Program-made: the position numbers and the translations under genes
Notes under the pieces: generated by a model
The model's input: the letters and a program-made list of their open reading frames with translations, nothing else
What the model was told of the DNA's origin: nothing
Databases searched by the model: none
Shown here: one piece after another, positions 1-10,825 of the stretch
Layout: each line of letters starts with the position of its first letter
How positions within the stretch are numbered: the first letter of the stretch is position 1
Source: Methanobacteriota archaeon
GTDB lineage: Archaea > Methanobacteriota > Methanobacteria > Methanobacteriales > Methanobacteriaceae
DNA length: 64,000 nucleotides
Assembly: GCA_023411115.1 (NCBI GenBank)
Contig: JAEYPF010000010.1
Span: 1 to 64,000 of the forward strand
Direction of reading: 5' to 3'

Positions 1-156
1 ACAAATCTTCGCTAAAGTTGATAATCGAATTGCTTTTGCCTTTCCATTTTTTAATATAGAGATATTGGCCATGGTTATTCCAACTTTCTCTGAAAGTTCA
101 GTGACGCTCATTTTCCTTTTAGCTAACATCACATCAATATTAATTATAATTCCCAC
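1..156 (-). CDS. HTH transcriptional regulator, Cro/CI (YozG-like), partial
   Basis: The minus strand encodes a small helix-turn-helix protein that runs off the left edge, so the C-terminus is missing. Visible residues include LAKRKMSVTELSEKVGIT and ISILKNGKAKAIRLSTLAKI, the usual pattern of two HTH helices in short Xre-family regulators (family knowledge: about 65-75 aa, dimeric DNA binders). A GTG start at 154-156 follows a GAGGTGG ribosome site at good spacing. It lies 10 nt after the stop of the DUF2975 membrane protein and is co-directional, so the two are probably co-transcribed. This pairing is common in bacteria and archaea. The target is unknown. Confidence 0.75.
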   Translation of the reverse strand, partial: MGIIINIDVMLAKRKMSVTELSEKVGITMANISILKNGKAKAIRLSTLAKIC

Positions 157-166
157 GTTATCCACC

Positions 167-649
167 TCAGACCGTTAAATCGTTTTCTGATTTTATGTCT
201 ACAGCACTTTGTAAAAGTCTTTCAAATACGGCTGTGGCAGTGGCGATTACAACCGAAATAAAAGTAGCCACAATACACAGAGCAATAAATCCCGCCGGAT
301 CATCTCCTTTAGCATGAAATATCCTTATATATAGCGCGGCTATCACAATTAAGATGCTCAATATGATTGCGCAGTATTTTATAGTCCGTAAAGCTCTCAC
401 GGAGTCTAGCGAGAATACCTTATTTTGCCCGATGTATCCGAGCAATTGAAATGCCTGATATAACGCAACAAAAAAGGGGATAGATGCTATATACACATAT
501 GCTAAAAACGGGTCCTGAAAGTAAATACTAAACAGGTCGGCGTTTGTATTTCTACCTTCAAGCTGGGGAAATATAATCATACCAGCAAGTGCCCCGATTC
601 CGATAAGTAGAATTACCGCCTTTAGAAATAATGTTGATCCTCGTTTCAT
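167..649 (-). CDS. DUF2975 family membrane protein
   Basis: A 160-aa integral membrane protein with about four hydrophobic segments: residues 7-26, roughly 45-68, 88-112 and 120-145. It has short charged loops and a charged C-terminus. Length and layout match the DUF2975 family, which is typically encoded just upstream of a YozG-like HTH gene, as here. I chose the ATG at 647-649 because a TGAGG motif lies 9-10 nt upstream; an upstream GTG in frame would add five residues and destroy that spacing. The function is not known. It may sense a membrane signal for the HTH partner (inference). Confidence 0.75.
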   Translation of the reverse strand: MKRGSTLFLKAVILLIGIGALAGMIIFPQLEGRNTNADLFSIYFQDPFLAYVYIASIPFFVALYQAFQLLGYIGQNKVFSLDSVRALRTIKYCAIILSILIVIAALYIRIFHAKGDDPAGFIALCIVATFISVVIATATAVFERLLQSAVDIKSENDLTV

Positions 650-1171
650 AATAAAAAACCTCACTTAATTATCATATATTGATTATAGTAAATTATTTAT
701 CGATTTGCAATATATTTTTATTGATAATATACTTTCATCATATAAATAGTTTTTTAGATCATCAAATTTTATAAGAGTTTTTCAATTTAAATGAGTTTTA
801 TAAGAACAAATTATGCAAATAATTACTTAATTTGATATGAATATTTATTTGTGTAAAATATAATTCTGGAAAAAAGTATTTACTTCGTAACCTATTGTTT
901 ATTTGCTCATAAGACATTAATCAACATATAAAGTTGATTTTATAAATATTTATGAATTAAGATTGAAAAGTCATTTCAAAATCATCTAAAAGATAGCTAA
1001 TGTTATTTTTTTCATGAGATCTAAATAGGAAGAAGAAGAATATAGAATTGTAGTTCTAAACAATTCAGATGAAGAACATCCATATATACCTATTAAGAAC
1101 TGTCTTCGGAATAATATCCAAGTTTCATAAGATTTATTTAATATGAGTATAAAGTATTCAGGGGTTAAAAA
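650..1171. other. AT-rich intergenic region, no gene seen
   Basis: About 520 nt separate the divergent DUF2975 gene and the tautomerase gene. I see only AT-rich sequence with possible TATA-like tracts. A 33-codon open stretch at 1029-1130 starts right after a stop, has no start codon and matches nothing I recognise. Confidence 0.5.
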
Positions 1172-1564
1172 ATGCCATTAGTTAAAATAGAAATCAGAAA
1201 CGGAAAATCCAATGAGCACAAAAAGGCTATATTAGATGGAGTTCACGATGCTTTAGTTCAAGCAATAAAAATACCTGATTACGATAGATTTCAGAGAATC
1301 TATGAGCTTGATGAAGCCAACTTTGAATGTCCAGAAACAAAAACAGATAACATCACATTAATTGAGATAACTATGTTTAAGGGAAGGTCTATCGAAGCTA
1401 AAAAGGCTCTTTATAAGACTATAAATGATAATTTAGCTCAAAATCCCGGAATAGATGGCAATGACATCATAATTGTCATATATGAGCCACCTTTAGAAAA
1501 TTGGGGCCTAAGAGGTGGAAAACCAGCTAGTGAAGTTGATTTAGGGTTTGATATTAATGTCTGA
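1172..1564 (+). CDS. Tautomerase family protein
   Basis: A 130-aa protein beginning MPLVKIEI. After removal of the initiator Met the N-terminal Pro would be free, which is the catalytic base of 4-oxalocrotonate tautomerase-family enzymes. At 130 aa it is about twice a classical 4-OT subunit and fits the longer tautomerase group, with a second beta-alpha unit near residues 60-90 and a C-terminal tail with YEPPLENWGLRGGKPASE. It probably catalyses keto-enol isomerisation in the cytoplasm; the substrate is unknown. The ATG follows GGGGTT at 8 nt. It stands alone, with AT-rich flanks on both sides. Confidence 0.75.
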   Translation: MPLVKIEIRNGKSNEHKKAILDGVHDALVQAIKIPDYDRFQRIYELDEANFECPETKTDNITLIEITMFKGRSIEAKKALYKTINDNLAQNPGIDGNDIIIVIYEPPLENWGLRGGKPASEVDLGFDINV

Positions 1565-1731
1565 ACCTTTATTTCTTTTAAATGGGCATCCTATTTAGGC
1601 ATATAAAAAGACAGTTAACAAATACTAATGCTAACTACGAAAAACTATTTTCAGGTTACTACTAAGGCATCAGAATCAATTAGTGAGATTAGATTTATTG
1701 TTATGTAAGATGATAATCGTCGTAAATGAAT

Positions 1732-2124
1732 TCAGTTTCGTGAATCCATCATTCGGTCATTAAAATCTATATTTTTCCATTTAATGCCTAACATATCAGC
1801 CTGTTGCATGAGAATTTTTACAGCATTCTCATTTCCTTTAACAAGAACTAAATCTTCTCCAGCTTCTTTATATTCTGCAAATGCAATGGTATTGTAATAA
1901 ATTTCCTTTTTAATTTCATTTGTTATGTTATCAAGCAGCACTTTACCAACATTGATCCTTGGATCGCCGTCTCTAAGGTACCTGATTTCATCATAAACTT
2001 TTCTTTTAAGGTTGAAAAGTCTGTTTAAAAACAGTTCTTCTTCTTTACCGTCTTCAATTTCTTTACTCCTGAGCAGATTTATGAATGTATCTAACAGCTC
2101 AGGTAGGGAATTTTCATCTTCCAT
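1732..2124 (-). CDS. Conserved-looking hypothetical protein (130 aa)
   Basis: I do not recognise this gene. It encodes a soluble, acidic, mostly helical 130-aa protein: an acidic N-terminus, a K/R/E-rich helix around residues 25-50, and a C-terminal part containing AVKILMQQADMLGIKWKNI. No signal peptide, membrane segment or metal motif is visible. The start is supported by a GAGGCGGT ribosome site 3-8 nt before the ATG. It is monocistronic, with about 440 nt of AT-rich DNA upstream. I considered a GINS-type replication subunit and found no clear match. Confidence 0.55.
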   Translation of the reverse strand: MEDENSLPELLDTFINLLRSKEIEDGKEEELFLNRLFNLKRKVYDEIRYLRDGDPRINVGKVLLDNITNEIKKEIYYNTIAFAEYKEAGEDLVLVKGNENAVKILMQQADMLGIKWKNIDFNDRMMDSRN

Positions 2125-2566
2125 TTTACCGCCTCTTATAGATTTAAGTTTCCAAATTGTTGTTTTGATGTGCAGTGTAAGTGCTTCAAAACACTGGTAT
2201 AGGATTGAATATTAACTTATTTAAACATTACATTTTTGAGAAAAAATTTCTTCTTAAAATGCTTAAAATTTGATATAAATCATAATAATAATTTATAAAT
2301 GCATTTATTGAAATTAATAGATAATTATAAGAATAAAAAGTAAAATTTAACATTATATAACAAATCAAACTATTTTAATTCATTTGACTGATTAATAATA
2401 TTTACTAAATCATATCATATAAAAATAAAACTTAAAGGCCATCTTCATTCAATTTTGAAAGATATTCATACATGAAATCATTAGATAACCCTAATACCCT
2501 TTTCGGATGCACGGAGGCGGTGTGCAACTTGATAAAAAAGGTGAAACTAAAAAATTATTTAATGTT
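2125..2566. other. AT-rich intergenic region with a small GGAGGCGG-loop hairpin
   Basis: This 440-nt gap has no convincing gene. At 2508-2526 a 5-bp stem (TGCAC/GTGCA) presents GGAGGCGGT in its loop. A 32-codon ORF (2472-2570) overlaps the hairpin but has no good ribosome site. The rest is AT-rich, with likely promoter DNA for the gene at 1732-2124 on the minus strand. Confidence 0.45.
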
Positions 2567-3166
2567 CTAAACTGGTACTACTTTTCTACCATAGATCTCA
2601 TTCAGTACTTCTCCAAGTCCAACATATACAGCACTTAAACCTGTAAATATTCCCTCATAACCTGCTATCAGTGTTATTGTGGGATTTCCAGTTAATTCTC
2701 CTGCTGTTAACAGGAAGAATAGTACTGCTAAACTTAAAAATATGACCTGTAGTCCTCTGCTTATTTTAAGAGTACCTAAAAACATTACCAGGGTGAAAAG
2801 GCCCCACATGAAGAAGTATGCTGCTAAAGACGCTGCATCAGCCGGAGTTGCCAGGTTTAATTTTGGTAGTAATAGTAATATTACAAGAGAGTACCAGAAC
2901 AGTCCATATGAGCTAAACGCAACTGTAGCAAATGTATTACCATTACGATATTCCATTGCACCTGCAATAATCTGGGCTGTTCCTCCATAGGCTATTCCCA
3001 TAGCCAGTATCATACTATTTAATTCATAAAACCCAGCATTATGGAAATTGAGGAGAACTGTGGTCAGGCCAAATGCTATGAGTCCTAGAGGAGCGGGATT
3101 TGCTGGAGTATGTTTTAAAAGCTTTCTCCCGTCTATAGTTATGGTTGCGGTGTCTTCATCCACCAT
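2567..3166 (-). CDS. Acetate uptake transporter, GPR1/FUN34/YaaH (SatP) family
   Basis: A 199-aa membrane protein with six hydrophobic segments. The family signature NPAPLGLIAFGLTTVLLNF sits near residues 21-39. This family imports acetate/succinate, probably with protons. It lies 26 nt downstream of acs on the same strand with a strong AGGAGGT ribosome site, so the two genes look like one operon: uptake of acetate, then activation to acetyl-CoA for biosynthesis. In a CO2-reducing methanogen this would serve carbon assimilation rather than methanogenesis (inference). Confidence 0.88.
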   Translation of the reverse strand: MVDEDTATITIDGRKLLKHTPANPAPLGLIAFGLTTVLLNFHNAGFYELNSMILAMGIAYGGTAQIIAGAMEYRNGNTFATVAFSSYGLFWYSLVILLLLPKLNLATPADAASLAAYFFMWGLFTLVMFLGTLKISRGLQVIFLSLAVLFFLLTAGELTGNPTITLIAGYEGIFTGLSAVYVGLGEVLNEIYGRKVVPV

Positions 3167-3192
3167 TTAATACCTCCTTTTTTTGATTATAA

Positions 3193-5097
<1,905 letters not shown>

Positions 5098-5345
5098 ATC
5101 TTTTTTCACCATTTTTACTTTTCTTTTCAACTATGGTAATTAATAAGTTCTTTTTGATATTTATATTTTACTATTATTAATCATTATAAATATTGATTAA
5201 TCATGTTAAACTCTGGATTTAGAATCCGTTTTATTAAAAGTAAAAATTTGATTTAAAGGACACAAAAAAGAAAAAGGTTTGATAAATTGAATAGATATTT
5301 CTAATGTAGTTTTTAGAGTCAATGGAATCTATAACTAGGAAAAAT

Positions 5346-5855
5346 CTACTTTTTACCCAGCATCTTATCTACTGAAGTTTTAAGTGGGATTAATAATGGC
5401 TTTAAAGCGTTTTTAGTGTTTATTTTATCCTCACTTTCTTCTTTAGGAGTATCAGTGAGATTTTGATTTAAAACGAAATCCTGCAGCCAATCCGCTAGTT
5501 CATAATCAGCAAGATCTTCAAAAAATACCCATGCATACCCTTCATGCTCACTACTTAAATTGAGTTCGCCCTCTACGACTTTACCAGACATTATGATATG
5601 AACAGCCCTTATTAAAGGTAAATTTTGTTCACAAACACCAACAACATGAGCTAAAACAATTTTTAAATTAGTTTCTTCATATACTTCTCTTATAAGTGCC
5701 TGGTCAAAGGACTCACCCTGATCTACCTTTCCTCCAGGAAGTTCCCATTTTCCAGGATTAGTTTTAGAATTAGTGGATCGCTTAATGATTAGGATTTTAC
5801 CGTCTTCATCAATTAAAAGGACCCTTACTGCCAGACCAAATACATATTCAATCAT
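5346..5855 (-). CDS. NUDIX hydrolase
   Basis: A 169-aa cytoplasmic hydrolase of nucleoside diphosphates linked to another group. The Nudix box is complete: GGKVDQGES, then REVYEETNL, which fits GX5EX7REUXEEXGU except that the final Gly is replaced by Asn. The N-terminal half has the RVLLIDEDGKILIIKRS strand pattern of MutT-type enzymes; the C-terminal 35 residues form a lysine-rich tail beyond the fold. The exact substrate cannot be told from sequence. It stands between acs and the thermosome gene with about 200-nt gaps either side, so it is probably transcribed alone. Confidence 0.87.
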   Translation of the reverse strand: MIEYVFGLAVRVLLIDEDGKILIIKRSTNSKTNPGKWELPGGKVDQGESFDQALIREVYEETNLKIVLAHVVGVCEQNLPLIRAVHIIMSGKVVEGELNLSSEHEGYAWVFFEDLADYELADWLQDFVLNQNLTDTPKEESEDKINTKNALKPLLIPLKTSVDKMLGKK

Positions 5856-6061
5856 TTAATCTTATCCTATGAATTCTATTTTTGTTTTTATATTACTTTT
5901 TGACTTACATATAAATTATGTTTAAATTTATGGTGCAAAAATTGGACTTGGTAGATTAATATTGCTCCTGTTAAAAACCAATAAACAAATTATGAAAAAA
6001 CTCAAATTTAAAAATAAAAAAAATAAGGCTAATGCCTTGTTTAAATTAAAAAGGAATGTAA

Positions 6062-7699
6062 TTACATCATTGGAGGCATTCCACCAGGCATTCCGCCCAT
6101 ACCTTCCATTCCTTCCATTCCTCCACCACCATGTACACCTGATGATGCAATAACATCATCAATACGGAGTATCATTTCAGTGGCTTCTGCAGCGGACTGG
6201 ATAGCCTGTTTTTTAACTCTTTGTGGCTCAACAACACCAGCCTGATACATATCTACTACATCGCCCTGGAATACATCTAATCCCATGTAGAAAGATTTTT
6301 CATGGGCAGCTCTTAAATCTACAAGAGCGTCGATGCTGTCTAATCCAGCGTTTTCAGCCAGTGTTCTCGGTACAACTTCAAGGGCTTCTGCAAATGCTCT
6401 AATAGCTAACTGTTCTCTACCGCTGATTGAATCTGCGTATTCTTTTAATCCTTTGGATATTGCTATTTCTGGAGCTCCTCCACCAGCAACAACCTTTTTG
6501 TCTTCTACTGTGGATGCAACAACACCAATTGCGTCGTCGACTGCTCTTTCGATTTCTTCTGCAACGTGTTTTGTACTTCCCCTTAAAATTACTGAAACTG
6601 CTTTTGGGTCTTTACAGTCTTCTATAAATGTTAAAACTTCATCGAATATTTTCTTTTCATAAACAAGACCAGCTTCACCTAAATCTTCTGGTTTCAGGTC
6701 ATCTATGTTTGTTACAACTTTAGCGCCGGTTGCTTTTTCGAGTCTGTTCATATCAGATTTTTTAACCCTTTTTATTGCATAAATACCGTTTCTTGTGAGG
6801 TAATGCTGTGCAAGGTCATCAATACCTTTTTGACAGAATAAGACATTAGCTCCAGATTCTATGATCTTATCTACCATATCCCTGATCATTTGCTCTTCAT
6901 TTTCTATGAATGCCTGCATTTGAGCTGGGTCTGTTAAACTGATTTTTGCATCGGTTTCAAGATCTTTAACCTCAATAGGGTATTTAATGAGTGCTATTTT
7001 TGCATCATCAATTTGTTTTGGCATTCCTGGATCTGTCCTACCTTTATCCACAACGATACCGTTTACAATCTGGGATTCGTTGACAGATTCTCCCTGAATT
7101 CTTTGAATGTTTATGTTGTCTTTATCCACTTCACCATCTTCTTCAACCTGCATCACAGCATCGACAACAAGTTCTGCTAGTGGTTCTCTTGCCATTTCAG
7201 AACCTTTACCTGTCATTGCAGTCATTGCAACTTTTAAGAGAGTATCACGGCCATCAGCATCGAATGATATCAGGTTTAATAGTTCCTGTGCTTTTTCTGC
7301 AGCCTGCCTGTAACCCATAGCAATGATTGTCGGATGAATATCCTGATCAAGCAGATCTTCAGCTTTTTTGAGTAATTCACCGGCTATGATTACTGCGGTT
7401 GTTGTTCCGTCCCCTACTTCATCTTCCTGAGTTTTTGCAACTTCAACAAGCATTTTAGCAGCTGGGTGTTCAATATCCATTTCTTTAAGGATAGTTACAC
7501 CATCATTTGTAACAACGATATCTCCAAGGGAATCTACAAGCATTTTATCCATTCCCCTAGGGCCAAGTGTTGTTCTTATAGTTTCAGCAAGGACTTTCCC
7601 TGCCATAATATTTACTCTTTGAGCATCTCTTCCTAATAATCGGTTAGTACCTTCTGGAAAGATTAAAATTGGTTGGTTTCCACCACCTAATTGTGCCAC
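6062..7699 (-). CDS. thsA: Thermosome subunit (group II chaperonin)
   Basis: A 545-aa subunit of the archaeal chaperonin, which folds cytosolic proteins in an ATP-driven double ring with a built-in lid. ATP-site motifs are clear: LGPRGMDKMLVD, NDGVTILKEM and GDGTTTAVI near the N-terminus, and VVAGGGAPEI in the C-terminal equatorial domain. The C-terminus ends in the typical flexible Gly-Met repeats (GGMEGMEGMGGMPGGM). Translation starts at a GTG (7697-7699) preceded by GAGGTGAT. It is monocistronic with its own promoter, as expected for a heat-responsive, highly expressed gene. Confidence 0.96.
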   Translation of the reverse strand: MAQLGGGNQPILIFPEGTNRLLGRDAQRVNIMAGKVLAETIRTTLGPRGMDKMLVDSLGDIVVTNDGVTILKEMDIEHPAAKMLVEVAKTQEDEVGDGTTTAVIIAGELLKKAEDLLDQDIHPTIIAMGYRQAAEKAQELLNLISFDADGRDTLLKVAMTAMTGKGSEMAREPLAELVVDAVMQVEEDGEVDKDNINIQRIQGESVNESQIVNGIVVDKGRTDPGMPKQIDDAKIALIKYPIEVKDLETDAKISLTDPAQMQAFIENEEQMIRDMVDKIIESGANVLFCQKGIDDLAQHYLTRNGIYAIKRVKKSDMNRLEKATGAKVVTNIDDLKPEDLGEAGLVYEKKIFDEVLTFIEDCKDPKAVSVILRGSTKHVAEEIERAVDDAIGVVASTVEDKKVVAGGGAPEIAISKGLKEYADSISGREQLAIRAFAEALEVVPRTLAENAGLDSIDALVDLRAAHEKSFYMGLDVFQGDVVDMYQAGVVEPQRVKKQAIQSAAEATEMILRIDDVIASSGVHGGGGMEGMEGMGGMPGGMPPMM

Positions 7700-7754
7700 T
7701 ATATCACCTCTATTATCTTATATTTTATCAATGTGTAATTTATCAATGGGTTAG

Positions 7755-7773
7755 AGGTTCTATAAATAGTTTG
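7755..7773 (-). promoter_or_regulatory. Probable thermosome promoter (TATA element)
   Basis: On the minus strand the sequence reads ACAAACTATTTATAGAACC, an archaeal purine-rich BRE followed by a TATA box. Transcription would begin about 25 nt downstream, near 7735, giving a 5' leader of about 35 nt before the GTG start. Confidence 0.5.
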
Positions 7774-7830
7774 TGTATAATAAAAGTTTAAAGTAGCTAA
7801 TTCATGATTTGAAGTTCCATATGTGTTATT

Positions 7831-8370
7831 TTAATGTTCTTCTTCGTCAATTTCATATTCAAATTCAAATAATGGTTCTCCGCTGATTTCATCCCCTAAA
7901 AGATGTTCCATTTCATGTGAAACACCATATGCATTTGAACCTGTAAATTTAAAAGGTCCTTTAACTCTTTTTAAGGTAATTTTCTTTGTCATAGGGTTAA
8001 GTGAAGCTTTTATGGCATATTCAGCATCAATAGTTGTTCTATATGGTCTTTTAACGCTTTCTCTTTCTTTTTTGTTTCCACATTTTTCAAGCCTGTAAAT
8101 GGTTCCTTCCTGATTTAATATAACTGGATTTAAAAACAAAAAAACGTTTTCCAGGGTATATCCTATCATTTTTTCCTCATCAAAACGCGTAATTTTCTCT
8201 TTGATGGCCATGACATTTGTAGATTCTACTTTTAAACTCCAATCTCCCCCAAATTTAATTGAAAAAAGTAATGGTAAAAAAACATCGTGAGGAATTTTAA
8301 GTTGATTTATTACTTCTTTTTCCTTTATATTAAATGATAATTGTTTTTTAAAATTTTCAATTTCCTTTAT
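7831..8370 (-). CDS. Peptide-deformylase-like metalloprotein (non-AUG start)
   Basis: The first ATG in this frame (8209-8211) gives only 126 aa. The frame stays open for 53 more codons and reads as sensible protein (LKIPHDVFLPLLFSIKFGGD). With them the product is 179 aa, the usual deformylase length. Deformylase hallmarks follow in order: FLFLNPVIL, a Cys in RLEKCG at the EGCLS position, KRPYRTTIDAEYA, and the metal-binding helix SHEMEHLLGD with the HExxH motif. Upstream of ATG no canonical start exists in frame. An ATA at 8368-8370 lies 7 nt after AAGGGGG. Archaea do not formylate initiator Met, so a different substrate is likely (inference). Confidence 0.6.
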   Translation of the reverse strand: MKEIENFKKQLSFNIKEKEVINQLKIPHDVFLPLLFSIKFGGDWSLKVESTNVMAIKEKITRFDEEKMIGYTLENVFLFLNPVILNQEGTIYRLEKCGNKKERESVKRPYRTTIDAEYAIKASLNPMTKKITLKRVKGPFKFTGSNAYGVSHEMEHLLGDEISGEPLFEFEYEIDEEEH

Positions 8371-8450
8371 TTAAATACCCCCTTAAACTATAATTTTCTG
8401 TTATGATTAAGTTAAGGAATAACCAAAATCAGGTAAAGATTGCTGGTATA

Positions 8451-8485
8451 CATTAAATTTAATGCACAGCATAAATTTTTTATGC
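8451..8485. promoter_or_regulatory. Paired palindromes in the divergent deformylase-like/pheT intergenic region
   Basis: A 14-nt perfect palindrome (CATTAAATTTAATG, 8451-8464) is followed by a 7-bp inverted repeat with a 3-nt loop (GCATAAA-TTT-TTTATGC, 8469-8485). They sit in the roughly 270-nt control region between the divergent genes. Binding by a dimeric regulator is possible but unproven. Confidence 0.35.
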
Positions 8486-8637
8486 GTAACGAATTAAGTT
8501 GGTTTATATTTTAAATAATAGAACTTATAAAAATTCATATGTTAGTTTAATTATAGATGAACAAAAAATAAATTTTATAGTATATAAATTAATCAACAAA
8601 ATTGATTTTAGCTTATTATAAATTAGAGGATGACATA

Positions 8638-10314
8638 ATGCCAGTTATAACATTTGATTATGAGGATCTTTACGATATTTTAGGGAAAAAAATCCCAAAA
8701 GATGAATTGATAGACCTTTTACCCATGATTGCAAGTGATATAGAAGATTATGACGATGAACAGGTTAAAGTGGAGTTTTTTCCTAATCGCCCAGATCACT
8801 TAAGTGTTGAAGGCGTTGCCAGAACCCTTAAAGGTTTTCTTGATATAGAAAAAGGGTTACCTGAATATGAATTAGAGCAATCTGGAATTAATGTAGAAGT
8901 TGACCCAGATTTAAAGGAAATTAGACCATATATTGCTTTTGGTATAGTGGAAGGTGTCAATTTAACTGGAAACAAATTAAAACAGATTATGGAATTCCAG
9001 GAGGATCTTCACTGGGTTATAGGAAGAGATCGAAAAAAAGTTGCAATCGGAATTCACAATCTGGACGTCATAGAACAACCTTTCTTCTACAAGGCTGCAG
9101 ATCCTGATAAAGACTCATTTATACCCCTTGAATGTACTCAAGAAATGACTCTAAGAGAAATACTTCAAGAACATCAAAAAGGGAAGAAATATGCTCATTT
9201 AATTGAAAATTTCGATAAATATCCCCTTATAGTTGATTCCAATGGTGATGTACTTTCAATGCCACCTATAATCAATGGAGAACTTACTAAACTTACAGAA
9301 GAAACCAAAAATATCCTTGTTGATGTCACTGGAACTGATGAAAAAGCTGTAAATTATGCGCTTAACATTATTATGACTTCCTTTGCAGAAGTTGGAGGAA
9401 AATTAAAATCATTAAACGTAATTTATGAAGATAGAGAAGTTCAAACACCTGACTTAACTCCCAAGAAAAAAGAAGTAAGTGTCAAAAATGCAGAAAAGAA
9501 AATTGGAATAGACCTTACCCAATCTGATGCTGTAGATTACCTTGCAAAAGTCAGAATTGGTGCCGAGATTAAAAATGAGGATATAATTGAGGCTATTGTT
9601 CCTGCATTCAGGGTTGATATCTTACATGAAGTTGATCTGATTGAAAACATTGCAATAGGTTACTGTTTTAGGAAAATAGAACCAGAATTACCCAAAATTG
9701 CAACTGTGGCAGAGGAAGATAAGGGAGAATCTTTTGATAACATTTTAAGGGAGATATTAATTGGAATGGGCTTTATTGAAACCATGAGTCTCATGCTTAC
9801 AAGCGAAAAACAGCATTATAAAAATATGAGACTTCCTGAAGATGAACGCGTAATTGTGGCTCAGCCTATATCTGTAGATAGAACCATGTTGAGAAAGAAT
9901 CTGTTACAGGGTTTGATGGAATTTTTAGAAGATAATAAGCATGAAGAGCTCCCTCAAAAGATTTTTGAAGTTGGAAATGTTGTATTTTTAGATGAAACAT
10001 GTGAAACATGTACTCGTGACTTTAAAAAGCTGGCAGGAGCTATAACCCACTCAACAGCTAACTTTACAGAAATTAAATCTATTGTAGATGCATTGTTTGT
10101 AAATCTTGGACTTAAAATGAATATTGAACCTTATAACCATCCTTCTTTTATAAAAGGGAGATGTTCAAAAGTTAAGGGAACCAATAACTGGAAATCTAAG
10201 AATTTAGAGGTAAGCGGTTTCTTTGGAGAGGTTCATCCGGAGGTAATAACCAATTTTGACCTGGAATATCCTGTTATCGCATTTGAAATTCAATTTAGAG
10301 ACAATGAATTTTAA
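8638..10314 (+). CDS. pheT: Phenylalanine--tRNA ligase subunit beta
   Basis: A 558-aa archaeal/eukaryotic-type beta subunit of phenylalanyl-tRNA synthetase, which with PheS forms an (alpha-beta)2 enzyme charging tRNA-Phe. The N-terminal part has FFPNRPDHLSVEGVARTLKG; the middle carries the B3/4 editing region and a B5 domain (around residues 280-345); the C-terminal third is the catalytic-core-like domain. I chose the ATG at 8638 because GAGGATGA precedes it; an in-frame upstream start at 8602 lacks a site. pheS is not in the window. It is divergent from the deformylase-like gene. Confidence 0.95.
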   Translation: MPVITFDYEDLYDILGKKIPKDELIDLLPMIASDIEDYDDEQVKVEFFPNRPDHLSVEGVARTLKGFLDIEKGLPEYELEQSGINVEVDPDLKEIRPYIAFGIVEGVNLTGNKLKQIMEFQEDLHWVIGRDRKKVAIGIHNLDVIEQPFFYKAADPDKDSFIPLECTQEMTLREILQEHQKGKKYAHLIENFDKYPLIVDSNGDVLSMPPIINGELTKLTEETKNILVDVTGTDEKAVNYALNIIMTSFAEVGGKLKSLNVIYEDREVQTPDLTPKKKEVSVKNAEKKIGIDLTQSDAVDYLAKVRIGAEIKNEDIIEAIVPAFRVDILHEVDLIENIAIGYCFRKIEPELPKIATVAEEDKGESFDNILREILIGMGFIETMSLMLTSEKQHYKNMRLPEDERVIVAQPISVDRTMLRKNLLQGLMEFLEDNKHEELPQKIFEVGNVVFLDETCETCTRDFKKLAGAITHSTANFTEIKSIVDALFVNLGLKMNIEPYNHPSFIKGRCSKVKGTNNWKSKNLEVSGFFGEVHPEVITNFDLEYPVIAFEIQFRDNEF

Positions 10315-10485
10315 ATTAGTTATAGGGTATTCAATTAGTTATAAAGTATAAAAATTAAAATATCCAAATTATTTTATTTCTTTTTCTATTATCTTTGATT
10401 TAAGGACGGGGTTATAACATTTCATAGTAATCTTTTTATACCATTATGTGATAAATTATTAATCACATGTCTGGAGGCAAATAAG

Positions 10486-10740
10486 ATGACTTTTGCTAAA
10501 TGGGTGAAAATAATTTTGAAAAATCCTGTAATTAAAGATAATAAAGAAACTAATGAGCTTTTCTATGCTGTAGGAGGATATTTTGATAAAAATATAGGTA
10601 AAATACATCAGATACATATAAAAGGACATCAAATAGTTGTCTCATGCAATTCATCAGGCGAAATGGTGTCAATGGGCATACCCCTGAATTCAAATGTTTT
10701 AAAATATTACTATGGTAAAAATGCCATGAAACTTTCATGA
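10486..10740 (+). CDS. Hypothetical protein (84 aa)
   Basis: I do not recognise this small gene. The product is basic and soluble, with no membrane segment. It has a predicted beta-rich middle (IHQIHIKGHQIVVSCNSSGE) and a short C-terminal helix. A good ribosome site (GGAGG, 9 nt before ATG) and an upstream AT-rich promoter-like stretch support it being real. A 20-nt perfect palindrome overlaps its stop codon. Confidence 0.5.
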   Translation: MTFAKWVKIILKNPVIKDNKETNELFYAVGGYFDKNIGKIHQIHIKGHQIVVSCNSSGEMVSMGIPLNSNVLKYYYGKNAMKLS

Positions 10741-10747
10741 AAGTTTC
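10728..10747 (+). terminator. Perfect 20-nt palindrome over a stop codon, possible terminator
   Basis: The arms GAAACTTTCA/TGAAAGTTTC pair perfectly with no required loop and include the TGA stop of the 84-aa gene. A T-rich tract (CCTTTTTTATTT) begins about 12 nt later. It could end transcription of the small gene or act as a protein-binding site. The distance to the T-tract is longer than in classical intrinsic terminators. Confidence 0.4.
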
Positions 10748-10825
10748 GTTTGCACTATTCCTTTTTTATTTCATTTTAATGTAAATATGCTATTGAACAA
10801 TCATTCCTTTATTAAATTTTTAAAT

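Noticed and set aside
1029..1130. A 33-codon open stretch that begins with four Glu codons and looked briefly like an MbtH-type protein piece
   Set aside because: It has no start codon, follows a stop directly and lacks the conserved Trp and Pro residues of MbtH.
1732..2124. GINS replication subunit for the 130-aa hypothetical protein
   Set aside because: Length and helical N-terminus are vaguely similar, but I cannot align the typical GINS motifs.
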